Numbered from the stretch's first letter, positions 15,074-24,031 are shown. The stretch is DNA of 54,381 bases from an uncultured Gemmatimonadota bacterium (GCA_902805735.1 CADCTW010000106.1:1-54381), one strand, 5' to 3'. The notes: generated from the letters alone by a model not told the origin. Made by a program: numbers and translations.

Positions 15074-18000
15074 ATGCCGCCGTTCTCATTAAGCCACCCG
15101 CCGCGCGTGCCGGTCAAGCGCTGGCATCTTGTGCTGCTGGGCGCCGCGCTGCTCGGGGCGATGGTGGCCGAGACCCGCCGCGGACCGTCGCACGCGACGG
15201 TGGTGGGCGAGCTGGCGGAGGCCCGGCCCGCCCGCCTCCACTCGCCGCTCTTCTCCATCGCGACCGAATACCACCCGTGCGATCCGGGCGCAAAGGCGGG
15301 CGAAACGGTGCCGCGCGAAGCGTGCGGAGGCGACGCCGGCCGGCTGGCGGGTTTCGAGGCGCTGGCCCGTGCGGGTGAAAGCTCGGATCCGGATTCGCTG
15401 CAGGCGTCGGCGCTGCTGGCGATCATGGGCGGCGACGACACGGAGCAGGCGGCCAACGCGGCGATCGCGCGGCTGTCGCGGGCGCTGCGGATCTCCCGCC
15501 GGAGCGTGCCGCTGCTGGTGGACCTCTCGGGCGCGCACCTGGTGCGCGCGCAGCGCACCCAGAACCCGCGCGACCTGCTGGAAGGGCTGAACTACGCGCT
15601 GGAGGCGGCCGCGGCCGAGCCCCGCAACCGGGCGGCGCGCTTCAACACCGCCCTGGCGCTGCAGACGCTGGGGCTGGACGAGCAGGCGGAGAGCGCGTGG
15701 ACGGAGTACCTGCGCATCGACGCCAGGAGCAGGTGGGCGTACGAGGCGCGGGAGCGGCGCGGCTCCCTGCGGGCGGCTCCCGTCCCGGAGGCGCCCCGGC
15801 CCGGCGCTCCCGACGCGGAGGTGCGCGCGTACGCCGCGGCCCATCCACAGGAGGCGCGCATCTACGGGTGGAACTCGGTGCTGGGGGGCTGGGCAGGTGC
15901 ATACGAGGCCGGGAACCCGGACCGCGCGGCGGAGATGCTGGAGCTGGCGGAGCGGCTGGGTGGCGCCCTGGACCAGCGCCGCGGAGATGCCTCGCTGACG
16001 GACGCGACGCGCGCCATCCGCGCCGCCGCGGGCGATTCCGCGGCCAGCCGCGCGCTCGCCCGGGCGCACCGCACGTACGCGGCGGGGCAGCGCCTGTACG
16101 AGAGCACCCAGCCCGTCGCGTCGGGAGACTCGTTCGCCAGCGTGGTAAGCGCGCGGCCGCCCTCGCCCGTGCTGGTGCTCTCGGCGGAGGTGTTCCGGGG
16201 CGCCGCGGTGGTGTACGACCGCCAGTACGCCAGGGCCGATTCCGTGTTCACGGAGCTGGTGCCGCGCATCGACCCCGTCCGGTACCCCGCCCTGGCCGCG
16301 CGCGCCCTGTGGATGCGCGGGGCGGGACTGCTGCGCAACGGCCATCCGGCGCGGGCGCGCGCGCCCTTCCAGGCCTCCGCCCGCCTGTTCGAGAGCGCGG
16401 GAGAAAGGGAGTTCATGGGGGCGATGTGGGCGATGGACGGGGAAGCCGCCTACCGCCAGCGCGACACGCTCGCGGCGTACGCTTCCATGCACCGGGGCCT
16501 GACGGTGCTGCGCCACTACCGCTCGTCCGTGTGGCTGCACAACGCGCTGTTCACGCTGGCGCACTGCGCCGCCATCGACCGGATGCCCCGCACCGCGTCG
16601 GCCGCGCACGACGAGGACGTCGCCGTGACCATGCGGGACCCCCGCCTGGCCAGGCGGGTGGAGGCGCTCCTCGGCCGTGCCCGCATCCGCTCGTTCCAGG
16701 GACAGTCGCCCCTGGCGGCGCGCGACGTGGAGCAAGCCGAGGGGTTGCTCGCCAAGGTGCGCGCGGAGGAAGCGCGCAAGTGGCTCGTGGAAACCGTGCA
16801 CTTCTCGCGGGCGCTCGTGGCGCCCGCCACGGCCTCCATGGCGGAGCTCGACTCCGCCGTGGCCTTTTTCAGCGAAGTCGACAACACGGGGTGGCTCCTC
16901 CCGGCCCTGCTGCAGCGGGCGGACGTGCGGCTGGCGCGGGGCGACCTCGCGGGCGCCACGGCCGACCTGGGCGCCGCCACGGCCCACGTCCGCGGCATAT
17001 CGCTGAGCCACCCGGAGGCGTCGCTGCGAGCGGCGGCCATGGAGCAGGCACGCAGCCGGTTCGACCAGCTGGCCATGCTCCGGCTGCGCGCGGGCGACAC
17101 CATCGCCGCGCTGCAGGCGGTGGAGCGCGGGCGGGTCTCGTTCGCGCCGGGGTACGGGGCTTCGGCGCTGGGGGACGGCCGCCCGGCGGCACCCCCGGGG
17201 CAGGTGGCGGTGGAGTACGCCCTGATCGGCGACACGCTGCTCACGTGGACCGTGCGCGGGGGCGACGTGCGTCTCCTTCGCCAGACCCGGAAGCGGGGCG
17301 ACGTGCTGGCCATGATCGAGAGGAGCGTCGCCGCGCTGGAGTCGCCCGCGCGGGCCGCGCGGGCGGACCGGGAGCTCAAGGCGCTCTACGAGCTGCTGGT
17401 GCGGCCGGTGGAAGGACGCCTCGGCCCGGCCGGGACGCCGCTGGTGTTCCTGGTGGACGGCGAGATCGCCGGCGTGCCCTTCAGCGCCCTGCTGGACGGC
17501 AGGCGGAACCGCTACCTGGTGCAGGATCACCCTCTGCGCTTCGCCGCAACGCTGGCCGAAGCGGCCCGTCCCGCGCCACCCACGCGCCGCGCCGCCCCCG
17601 CCCTGCTCGTGGCCGACCCGGCGTTCGACGCGGAGCAGTACCCCACGCTGGACCGGCTGGAGGGCGCGCGGGCGGAGGTGGACTCGTTGCGCACGGTGTA
17701 CCGGCCCAGCCTGGTGCTGCAGGATACGGCCGCCACGCGCGACGCCCTGCGCAAGCTCGCGCCCGGGGCCGGCGTCATCCACTACGCCGGCCACGCGGTG
17801 TTCGACGACGTGCGGCCGGAGCGGTCGGCGCTGGTGCTGGCGGGGGCGGACACCACGGGGCGGCTCACCGCGGAAGCCGTGAACGCGCTCCAGCTCCGCG
17901 GAGTGCGCCTGGTGGTGCTGGCGGCGTGCCGCACGGTGCGGGCGCGCGAGGGGCGCTCGGGAGGGCTGGCGGGGTTTTCGGGCGCGCTGGTGGCGGCGGG

Positions 18001-18202
18001 CGCGGGCGGGGTGGTGGGGAGCCTGTGGGACGCGGACGACCGGCTGACGCAGCCGCTGATGCTGGCGTTCCACCGCGCCTACCGCCGCTCGGGCAACCCG
18101 GCCGCGGCGCTGCGCGACGCGCAGCTGGAGCTGCTCCGCTCGCCAGACCCCGCGCGGCGGTCACCCGCGGCGTGGGCCGGCTTCCGCTACATCGGGAGCT
18201 GA
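15074..18202 (+). CDS. TPR-CHAT protein (caspase-clan protease with TPR array)
   Basis: A 1042-residue protein. After a short basic segment there is one N-terminal hydrophobic helix (RWHLVLLGAALLGAMVA), a signal anchor or secretion signal. Residues about 60-700 are helical repeats of TPR type. The C-terminal CHAT domain (about 720-1042) carries the catalytic pair His907 (IHYAGHAVFDD) and Cys952 (VVLAACRTVRA), followed by GGLAGFSGALVAAGAGGVVGS and the SLWDADD motif. CHAT proteins are clan CD cysteine proteases, often effectors gated by their TPRs. An ATG at 15074 is chosen; a GTG at 15110 is an alternative. It faces the anti-sigma/sigma pair, separated by a hairpin. Confidence 0.88.
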   Translation: MPPFSLSHPPRVPVKRWHLVLLGAALLGAMVAETRRGPSHATVVGELAEARPARLHSPLFSIATEYHPCDPGAKAGETVPREACGGDAGRLAGFEALARAGESSDPDSLQASALLAIMGGDDTEQAANAAIARLSRALRISRRSVPLLVDLSGAHLVRAQRTQNPRDLLEGLNYALEAAAAEPRNRAARFNTALALQTLGLDEQAESAWTEYLRIDARSRWAYEARERRGSLRAAPVPEAPRPGAPDAEVRAYAAAHPQEARIYGWNSVLGGWAGAYEAGNPDRAAEMLELAERLGGALDQRRGDASLTDATRAIRAAAGDSAASRALARAHRTYAAGQRLYESTQPVASGDSFASVVSARPPSPVLVLSAEVFRGAAVVYDRQYARADSVFTELVPRIDPVRYPALAARALWMRGAGLLRNGHPARARAPFQASARLFESAGEREFMGAMWAMDGEAAYRQRDTLAAYASMHRGLTVLRHYRSSVWLHNALFTLAHCAAIDRMPRTASAAHDEDVAVTMRDPRLARRVEALLGRARIRSFQGQSPLAARDVEQAEGLLAKVRAEEARKWLVETVHFSRALVAPATASMAELDSAVAFFSEVDNTGWLLPALLQRADVRLARGDLAGATADLGAATAHVRGISLSHPEASLRAAAMEQARSRFDQLAMLRLRAGDTIAALQAVERGRVSFAPGYGASALGDGRPAAPPGQVAVEYALIGDTLLTWTVRGGDVRLLRQTRKRGDVLAMIERSVAALESPARAARADRELKALYELLVRPVEGRLGPAGTPLVFLVDGEIAGVPFSALLDGRRNRYLVQDHPLRFAATLAEAARPAPPTRRAAPALLVADPAFDAEQYPTLDRLEGARAEVDSLRTVYRPSLVLQDTAATRDALRKLAPGAGVIHYAGHAVFDDVRPERSALVLAGADTTGRLTAEAVNALQLRGVRLVVLAACRTVRAREGRSGGLAGFSGALVAAGAGGVVGSLWDADDRLTQPLMLAFHRAYRRSGNPAAALRDAQLELLRSPDPARRSPAAWAGFRYIGS

Positions 18203-18211
18203 GGGAAGGGC

Positions 18212-18276
18212 GGGCTCACGCGGAGGCACGGGGACACGGAGAGAAAGCCTCCCCGTGTCCCCGTGCCTCTTCGTGG
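18212..18276. repeat. CACAGAG-family hairpin between convergent genes
   Basis: The arms GGGCTCACGCGGAGGCACGG.. (18212-18244) and CCCCGTGTCCCCGTGCCTC.. (18248-18275) pair with few mismatches. Placed 9 bp after the CHAT stop and 6 bp from the anti-sigma stop, it could terminate both. Confidence 0.75.
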
Positions 18277-18282
18277 CGGGTC

Positions 18283-19233
18283 TCACTCGGTGGCCAGCTC
18301 GCGGGCCAGGGCGTCGAGCGCGGGGGCGAGCGCTTCCCAGCGGGGGGGATCGGCCGCAAGGAGAAGGCGCACCTGCTGGAGCGCGCCGTGCCCGGGCGGA
18401 TCCGCCTGGGTCAGCCGCCCCGCGTCGTCCAGCGTACGCCGCGTGGCCGGGTCGCGGAAGAACCCGGCGTCGCGCCGCGCGGCGGCCAGCCCCGCGGCCT
18501 CGGTCCACGCCCCCAGCCGCAGCGCGTCCGCGTCCAGCCGCCGGGCGATCCGCTCCGTGGCTTCGCCGATCAGCGGGCGCAGCCGCTCCGGGCTCTTCCC
18601 CGCCCCCTCGGCGATGTCGCGGAGCGCGCCGCCGCGTCCGCCCTGAGGATCGAAGCGCGCGGCGAGCTGGGCCGCGAGCACCCGCGTGGCCGCGGCGTCG
18701 CGCGCCTCCACCGCCACCGACAGGTCCACCAGCATCGCGCCGGCACGCGCGGACCGCGCCGACCGCCCGGTGGGCGACGAGGCCGCACCGGGGTCCTCTC
18801 CGCGCACGGAGGTCCAGGGCCGCCGCTCGGTCCACCCCGCCGGGAGCCCCTGGGCGCCGTGCTCCAGCCGCGCGGCCAGGAGCACCGGCTCGTCGGCGAC
18901 CGAGGGGCGCGTGGTCAGCGCGCGGCCGGTGAGCGCGACACCGGCCAGCACCGCCGCGAGCGCCAGCCAGCGGAGGGCGGGCATGCGCCTGCGAGGGAGC
19001 TCCTGGACGGGCTCGGGCCGGCGCGTGTGCAGGGGGATCACCGCCTGGTCCGCTGCATCCGCCTCGGCGTCCTCCTCTTCCAGCTCGCGCAGGACGTCCG
19101 CGGTGACCGCGAGCAGCTCGCGCTCCTCCTCGCTCGCGATGAAGCGGGCTAGCATCTCCTGCCGGCGGCGCGCGTCCATGCGGCCATCGAGGAAGGCGGC
19201 CCGCCGCTCGTCGTCCGTCTCTTGATCGCTCAC
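18283..19233 (-). CDS. Putative membrane anti-sigma partner of the adjacent sigma factor
   Basis: A 316-residue protein starting with GTG at 19233 after an AGGAGATT ribosome binding site. The N-terminal cytoplasmic part (about 1-80) is helical and acidic, with DERRAAFLDGRMDARRRQEM resembling the anti-sigma N-terminal layout, but it lacks the HxxxCxxC zinc motif. One transmembrane helix (MPALRWLALAAVLAGVALTG) follows, then a periplasmic helical domain (about 120-316). The stop-to-start distance from the sigma gene is 46 bp, same strand. The position and topology suggest it holds the sigma factor at the membrane; no sequence motif proves it. Confidence 0.6.
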   Translation of the reverse strand: MSDQETDDERRAAFLDGRMDARRRQEMLARFIASEEERELLAVTADVLRELEEEDAEADAADQAVIPLHTRRPEPVQELPRRRMPALRWLALAAVLAGVALTGRALTTRPSVADEPVLLAARLEHGAQGLPAGWTERRPWTSVRGEDPGAASSPTGRSARSARAGAMLVDLSVAVEARDAAATRVLAAQLAARFDPQGGRGGALRDIAEGAGKSPERLRPLIGEATERIARRLDADALRLGAWTEAAGLAAARRDAGFFRDPATRRTLDDAGRLTQADPPGHGALQQVRLLLAADPPRWEALAPALDALARELATE

Positions 19234-19279
19234 CGGCAATCTCCTGCCAGGGGCTCTCGGTGCCCGCGGTATCGCGCGC

Positions 19280-20068
19280 TCATGGTGCGTCGTGCTCGTC
19301 GTGAAGAAGGCCTTGCACGTCGTTTCGGTGCAACCCGGCGCTCTCCAGGAGCTCACGCAGGCGGTTGCGCAGGCGCTCGACGCGCCGGTACAGCGGTTTC
19401 TGCTCCAGGCGCAGGGCGCGGGCCACGTTGGCCACCGTCTTCCCCTCGGCGAAGTGCATCTGCACGATGAGCTGGTCTTCCTCCTCCAGCTCCCCCATCG
19501 CCGACCCCAACGCCTGCAGGATCTCCGCGCGCCGGCTGCCGGCCTCCTCCGCCACTACCCGCTCGTCCGCGCGCGACGCGCCGGGCGCGGCGTCCATCTC
19601 CATGGCCGGCTCCGCCACCACCGGGCGCAACGGTGCGCGCTCGGGGAGCTGGGCCAGCAGGCGCGCAAGCTCGAGGTCGGAGAGCGTAGTCTGGCCCGCG
19701 GTGCGCAGCTTCTCCCCCGCCTGCTGCAGCGTGTAGCCGCCGCGGCGCACCAGCCTCTCCAATTCCTCCGCCGGCGGTCCCAGCCGCTCCGCAGCCGCCG
19801 TGGGACGCCAGCGGCCACGCTGCACGCGAACGAAGTCGGCGAGGTGGCGGACGACCACGGCCGAAAGGTATGTCCTGAGCTTGGAGTCGCCGACGAACCG
19901 GCGTACTACGAGATAGTCGTCCTCCATCAGCTTCATTCGCACCTGGGCGACAAAGTCGTCCGCTTCGGTGCCCCGGATCCCGTACTTGCCGCAGGTTTTC
20001 AACGCGGTCCTGTCGATCCATTCCAGGTGCTCCAGGAAGAGCGCCTCGGCCTCCCCGCGGTCAAGCAT
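19280..20068 (-). CDS. Sigma-70 family RNA polymerase sigma factor
   Basis: A 262-residue sigma factor. Region 2 (about 25-85) includes TEADDFVAQVRMKLMEDDYL and the DNA-melting segment LRTYLSAVVVRHLADFVRVQ. A longer than usual linker (about 90-190) follows, then region 4 (about 195-262) with LIVQMHFAEGKTVANVARAL and the helix-turn-helix EQKPLYRRVERLRNRLREL. Length and linker fit an ECF-like factor of the type found next to CHAT genes. The ATG at 20068 is chosen because region 2 starts shortly after and the upstream in-frame extension is low-complexity. It is first in a two-gene unit with the putative anti-sigma gene and divergent from the caspase operon. Confidence 0.85.
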   Translation of the reverse strand: MLDRGEAEALFLEHLEWIDRTALKTCGKYGIRGTEADDFVAQVRMKLMEDDYLVVRRFVGDSKLRTYLSAVVVRHLADFVRVQRGRWRPTAAAERLGPPAEELERLVRRGGYTLQQAGEKLRTAGQTTLSDLELARLLAQLPERAPLRPVVAEPAMEMDAAPGASRADERVVAEEAGSRRAEILQALGSAMGELEEEDQLIVQMHFAEGKTVANVARALRLEQKPLYRRVERLRNRLRELLESAGLHRNDVQGLLHDEHDAP

Positions 20069-20220
20069 CTGGGGCCTTCCCTGCGCCGGAGCGCGGGTCG
20101 CCACAGCGGCGGCTGCGAATCGCCGGGAACCCGTCCGACGAAGGTGTGGCACCCGGAATGGAGCCGGGGCCCGCGGCCGGCGGAACGGAACGATCACTCT
20201 CAGACGAGGCGGCAACGACG

Positions 20221-21054
20221 ATGGCCTTCACTCTCCGAATCACCTTCTCGGGCCTTTGCCTGTTCGTGCCCGAGCCCGCCGCCGGCGGAAGCACCGGCCG
20301 GATGCACGTGCTGATGCCGGGGATGCCCGGCCACCACCACCACCCCGGGGACCGGCACGTGGCGGCGGTGGCGTACGACACCGGGCACCTGGTCCCCGGC
20401 GGCACGCCCACCGGCATCACCGCCCTGGCGCCGATCTCGGGCCGGCAGGTGACGCCCGTGGCCGGCGAAGGGGCCAGCCTGGCGCTGTGCGGCCACATCC
20501 CGGACCTCCGCGAGATCACGGGGCGCCCGGTGGACCCCGACCACCTGGGGGCCGACACGAGGAAGAAGCTGAACTCGCGCGTGACGCTGGGGGCGGGGCG
20601 GATCACGCGGGTGGCCCCGGGGGTCTGCTGGGAATGGCGCCCGGGTGAGCTCCGCCCCATCGCGAACCGGGTGGAATGGGAGATCGCCGACGTGGAGGGC
20701 GAGCAGCTCACGCTGGTGTCGGAGCTCATCGGCGGCGGAGGCGAGCAGAAGGCGCTGGGAACGCTGTTCCCCATGAACGGCCGGGTGAATCTGGTCGTCT
20801 ATCACGAGCCCCCGCAAGACCTGCCGCCGGAGCCCCTCCCGGTGGAGCACCAGCCCGTGCCCGCGCCCGGCTTCACGCCCCCCCACTTCACCGCCTTCTA
20901 CAGCCTCTTCGGCGGGCCGGTGCCCACGCTCCTCCCCCGGTACCGCGGGCTGTCGTGCGACGTTCCGCCGCTCGCCAACGCGTGCGAGACCATCCCCCCC
21001 GAGATGGGCGGGATGCCCTTCACCTGCCTGGTCGCGGGAGGGGGCGGCGGCTGA
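20221..21054 (+). CDS. Uncharacterised protein upstream of the caspase gene
   Basis: A 277-residue protein with no recognised domain. The N-terminus MAFTLRITFSGLCLFVPE looks like the first strands of a beta-rich domain, not a signal peptide. A His-rich loop, MPGHHHHPGDRHVAAVAY, occurs at about 33-50. The C-terminal third is Pro-rich and ends with a Gly run. The ATG at 20221 begins right at the conserved-looking strand. It stands 66 bp upstream of the caspase gene and 152 bp from the divergent sigma gene, so it probably belongs to the caspase operon. It may be a caspase substrate, regulator or sensor, which is speculation. Confidence 0.65.
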   Translation: MAFTLRITFSGLCLFVPEPAAGGSTGRMHVLMPGMPGHHHHPGDRHVAAVAYDTGHLVPGGTPTGITALAPISGRQVTPVAGEGASLALCGHIPDLREITGRPVDPDHLGADTRKKLNSRVTLGAGRITRVAPGVCWEWRPGELRPIANRVEWEIADVEGEQLTLVSELIGGGGEQKALGTLFPMNGRVNLVVYHEPPQDLPPEPLPVEHQPVPAPGFTPPHFTAFYSLFGGPVPTLLPRYRGLSCDVPPLANACETIPPEMGGMPFTCLVAGGGGG

Positions 21055-21120
21055 TCCAGGCGCCGATCCACGGCGCCGCCGCGTCCGCGGCGGCGCCCGT
21101 TCCCACTGCGGAGACCGGAC

Positions 21121-21972
21121 ATGGCACGCGGCACCTCGATCCACATCGGAGTGAACCACCCGGCGTCGGCCAGCGGGCAGCCGCTGTCGCTGAGCGAGGG
21201 GAACGCGTGGAAGATGGCGGAGCTCGCGCACCAGGCGGGCTACGGCGCCATCCACGTGCTGCGCGGCGCCGCCGCCACCCGCGGCGCCGTGCGGGACCTC
21301 CTCTCCACCGCCGCGAAGGGGCTGGAGCCCGGCCACACCCTGTTCGTCTCGTACTCCGGCCACGGCTCGCGCGTGCGGGACACGGACTGCGACGAGCGGG
21401 ACCGGTTCGACGAGACCTGGTGCCTTCACGACGCCGACCTCCTGGACGACCAGCTGGTGGAGATCTGGAGGCTGGCGACCGCCGGGACGCGGGTGCTGGT
21501 GGTGTCCGAGAGCTGCTTCGGCGGCGGAATGAAGCGCGGCGACGACGTGCTGGCCGAGCCGTCGCCCCGCATGCACCCGCCGGTGCACCGCTCGGGCGCG
21601 CCGGTGATGCGCGGGGTCAAGCAGTTCGCGCAGCCGTCCCCATCCTGCATCTCGCGCGAGCCGTCCGACAGCGACGGCATCAGGGCGTGCGTGCTGATGA
21701 TGACCGCCTCGGCCGAGGCGCAGAAGGCGCGGGAGGGGCTCTACGTGCAGCACCTGCTGAATCTCTGGAACGGCGGGGCGTTCGGCGGCAGCTTCTGCGC
21801 GCTGCACTCGCGTCTGTGCGAGCAAGTGCAGCACGACAATCCCGACCAGCATCCGCAGATCCTCATGCTGGGGACGCCCGACCGCCACTTCCCGCTCGAG
21901 ACCGCGTTCCACCTCGTTCCGCGCGAGGGCGGGCCGGACCGCCCCGTGATGCGCGGGGGTGATGCGAATTGA
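21121..21972 (+). CDS. Caspase family (metacaspase-like) protease
   Basis: A 283-residue bacterial caspase-fold protein (peptidase C14). The catalytic dyad is seen as His81 in LFVSYSGHGS and Cys132 in VVSESCFGG. Strands typical of the p20 unit precede them (SIHIGVNHP, YGAIHVLRG). An acidic run after the His (RDTDCDERDRFDET) is the usual S1-pocket region of metacaspases, which cut after Arg or Lys. No prodomain and no transmembrane helix are present. Bacterial caspases often execute abortive infection or programmed death as outputs of multi-gene systems. The ATG is preceded by GGAGACCGGAC. It is co-directional with the CHAT-like gene. Confidence 0.9.
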   Translation: MARGTSIHIGVNHPASASGQPLSLSEGNAWKMAELAHQAGYGAIHVLRGAAATRGAVRDLLSTAAKGLEPGHTLFVSYSGHGSRVRDTDCDERDRFDETWCLHDADLLDDQLVEIWRLATAGTRVLVVSESCFGGGMKRGDDVLAEPSPRMHPPVHRSGAPVMRGVKQFAQPSPSCISREPSDSDGIRACVLMMTASAEAQKAREGLYVQHLLNLWNGGAFGGSFCALHSRLCEQVQHDNPDQHPQILMLGTPDRHFPLETAFHLVPREGGPDRPVMRGGDAN

Positions 21973-22121
21973 TGGGGAGCGCCGAGGGACTCGTGCGTCC
22001 CAGGGGCAGACACCCGGATCTGCCTCTGCGGGTCCGCGGTGGAGTGGCCGGAGAGCGCGGGCGCGGCGAATCGCGCCCCTACGCTGCGCGCATGGCATCT
22101 GAAGGAAACAAGGAAACACGA

Positions 22122-22676
22122 ATGCGCGACGAAATCGAGGTGCTGTTCCTGGCGTCGGACCCGTTCCGCGAGGGGGCGGCGCGGCGGCTCGATGAGGAGG
22201 TGCGCGGCGTCGAGGAGGCGATCCGCAGGGGCCACGGGTGCGCCCGGGTGAAGCTGGTGCCCTGCTTCGCACCCGGCACCCGCGACCTGCAGCATGCGCT
22301 GATGCGGCACGATCCGCGGATCGTGCACTTCGCGGGGGACGGCGGCGGCATCTACCTGGGCGACGCTTCCGGGCGGCGGGGCCTGGTGACGGCGAGGGCG
22401 CTGGCGGAGCTGTTCGGCTTCCTGAACGAATGGATCAAGGTGGTGATCCTGAACGGATGCGACACCCTCCCCATGGCCGAAGCCCTGGGCGAGGTCGTGG
22501 ACTACACCATCGGCATGGACCCGCCGCTCGGCGACGCTTCCGCGATCCTCTTCGCCGAGGCGTTCTACGGCGCGCTCGGGATGGGCGAGACGGTGCGGGG
22601 GTCGTTCGACGAGGCCGTGCGCCGGCTGGATGGGAGCGCGGTCCCGGTGCTGCGCACGCGCGCCGGGGCACGCTAA
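22122..22676 (+). CDS. CHAT-like protein with altered His motif
   Basis: A 184-residue protein starting MRDEIEVLFLASDP, which is the first strand of stand-alone CHAT effectors. The start at 22122 follows AAGGA at 7 bp; an ATG at 22092 is possible. The motif usually read as HFSGHG is here VHFAGDGGGIYLGD, so the catalytic His of GHG is Asp, while the nucleophile region VVILNGCDTLPMAEAL keeps its Cys. Either another His (in VHFA) takes over or the domain is a non-proteolytic decoy or adaptor. The TAA stop lies 4 bp before the left inverted repeat of the ISL3 element. Confidence 0.7.
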   Translation: MRDEIEVLFLASDPFREGAARRLDEEVRGVEEAIRRGHGCARVKLVPCFAPGTRDLQHALMRHDPRIVHFAGDGGGIYLGDASGRRGLVTARALAELFGFLNEWIKVVILNGCDTLPMAEALGEVVDYTIGMDPPLGDASAILFAEAFYGALGMGETVRGSFDEAVRRLDGSAVPVLRTRAGAR

Positions 22677-22680
22677 AAAA

Positions 22681-22706
22681 CGGTTCTTCGTCGATTTAGT
22701 TGCAGG
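22681..22706 (+). repeat. ISL3 left terminal inverted repeat
   Basis: It begins CGGTTCTTCG and ends TTAGTTGCAGG, and matches the reverse complement of 24003-24028 at 22 of 26 positions. Confidence 0.85.
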
Positions 22707-22749
22707 TAGGTAGAACAAGAATGGACACCGGTCCTTTCGGTGCAGCAGA

Positions 22750-24024
22750 ATGGAGTTGTCTAAGCTCCCATTCACGCTCACGCCTCAGAACACGGTGTCC
22801 GACCTCAGTATAGCACCTTTCTTCCCCTTTGCACGAGTAGTTCCGGTCGATCAGACGGTCGCCGGGTCGGGAACGCACCTGGAAGCGGTCATCACCCTGG
22901 CACCGATCGAGGGTGCATCGCCCTTCTGTTCGGCGTGCGGTGAGGATAGCGGGCGGCTGCACACGCATGGGACACGCAGGGTGCGGGATCTGAACCTGGC
23001 GCACGCGCGTGTCGACCTGGTGGTGCCCAACCGGAAGCTGCGCTGTGGCAACTGTCGCAGGGTCCGGACGGAAGGCCAGAGCTTCGTCAGCCCCTACCGC
23101 CGCCACACGTTGCGGTTCGAGCGGGCGGTCGCCGACCTCTGCCGCCACCTGCCGATCAAACAGGTGGCCGATCACTTCGGCCTCACGTGGCATGCGGTCA
23201 AGGAGATCGACAAGCAGCGGCTGGAGCGGGAGGTCGGTACCCCGTGCTACGACGGGCTGCGGCTCCTAGCCGTCGATGAGGTCGCGGTCCACAAGGGGCA
23301 CACCTACCTGACCACGGTGCTCGATCTGGAGACGGGGCGCATCGTCTGGGTAGGGAAAGGACGAACCGAGGCCACGCTGGCCGGCTTCTTCGACGAGCTG
23401 ACGCAGGAGCAGCGGCAGTCTATCGAGGCGGTGGCCACCGACATGGCCGCGGGGTTCCGCAACGCGGTGGAAAAAGCCTGCCCGCACGCGGCCCTGGTCT
23501 ACGACCTCTTCCACGTGGTGGCGAAGTACAGCCGCGAGGTGGTCGACGTGGTCCGCCTGCAGGAGGCGAAGAAACAGGACGAGGCCGGGCGCAAGCTGAT
23601 CAAGGGAAGCCGCTACCTTCTGCTGAAGAACGCGGCTAACCTGCCCGGCTCACAGCGGAAGCGGCTGCGGGAGCTGCTCGCGGCCAACGAGAACCTGAAC
23701 ACCATCTACGTGCTGAAGGATCAGCTCAAACGCATCTGGACGTACCGGCATCCCGCTTGGGCCAGGAAGGCGCTCGACCAGTGGTGCGCGCTGGCCGACG
23801 CCAGCGGGATCCCGACGCTGGCGACCTTCGCCCGAAACCTACGCCGGCACGAGAAGGGGATCGTGAGCCACTGCCGCTACGCGATCCACACCGGCCGGCT
23901 GGAAGGGATCAACAACAAGATCAAGGTCATCAAGCGCCAGGCGTACGGATTCCGCGATGATGCCTACTTCATCCTGAAGATCAAGGGCGCCTTCCCGGGC
24001 TCCCTGCAACTAGATCCGCGATGA
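22750..24024 (+). CDS. ISL3 family transposase
   Basis: A 424-residue DDE transposase. The N-terminal zinc ribbon has Cys60/63 (FCSACGE) and Cys99/102 (RCGNCRR). A helix-turn-helix follows (CRHLPIKQVADHFGLTWHAV). The catalytic triad is Asp176 (LAVDEVAVHKGH), Asp231 (VATDMAAGF) and Glu385 (HTGRLEGINNKIK). The C-terminal VIKRQAYGFRDDAYFILKI is an ISL3 hallmark. The frame is intact and full length, so the element may be active. The TGA stop lies inside the right inverted repeat. Base composition is slightly lower in GC than its neighbours. Confidence 0.96.
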   Translation: MELSKLPFTLTPQNTVSDLSIAPFFPFARVVPVDQTVAGSGTHLEAVITLAPIEGASPFCSACGEDSGRLHTHGTRRVRDLNLAHARVDLVVPNRKLRCGNCRRVRTEGQSFVSPYRRHTLRFERAVADLCRHLPIKQVADHFGLTWHAVKEIDKQRLEREVGTPCYDGLRLLAVDEVAVHKGHTYLTTVLDLETGRIVWVGKGRTEATLAGFFDELTQEQRQSIEAVATDMAAGFRNAVEKACPHAALVYDLFHVVAKYSREVVDVVRLQEAKKQDEAGRKLIKGSRYLLLKNAANLPGSQRKRLRELLAANENLNTIYVLKDQLKRIWTYRHPAWARKALDQWCALADASGIPTLATFARNLRRHEKGIVSHCRYAIHTGRLEGINNKIKVIKRQAYGFRDDAYFILKIKGAFPGSLQLDPR

Positions 24025-24028
24025 ACCG
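24003..24028 (-). repeat. ISL3 right terminal inverted repeat
   Basis: It begins CCTGCAACTAG and ends GATGAACCG, and includes the transposase stop codon. Confidence 0.85.
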
Positions 24029-24031
24029 GAA

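Larger units (their letters stand above)
22681..24028 (+). mobile_element. ISL3-type insertion sequence, complete
   Basis: A 1348-bp element bounded by imperfect 26-bp inverted repeats (22 of 26 matching) with one transposase gene. ISL3 elements usually duplicate 8 bp of target; the flanks here (CTAAAAAA and GAAATGAT) do not match, so either the duplication has decayed or recombination has occurred. The element sits 4 bp after the CHAT-like stop and 3 bp before the EAL gene ATG, so it has separated that gene from its native upstream region. Confidence 0.88.

Noticed and set aside
15697-19152. A long plus-strand frame running through the TPR-CHAT gene and over the anti-sigma gene
   Set aside because: Arg/Gly-rich out-of-frame translation. 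The real frame carries TPRs and the CHAT catalytic motifs.
15074-22676. Type III-E CRISPR (Craspase) locus
   Set aside because: The TPR-CHAT and sigma genes recall it, but there is no Cas7-11, no CRISPR array, and no protein recognisable as Csx30.
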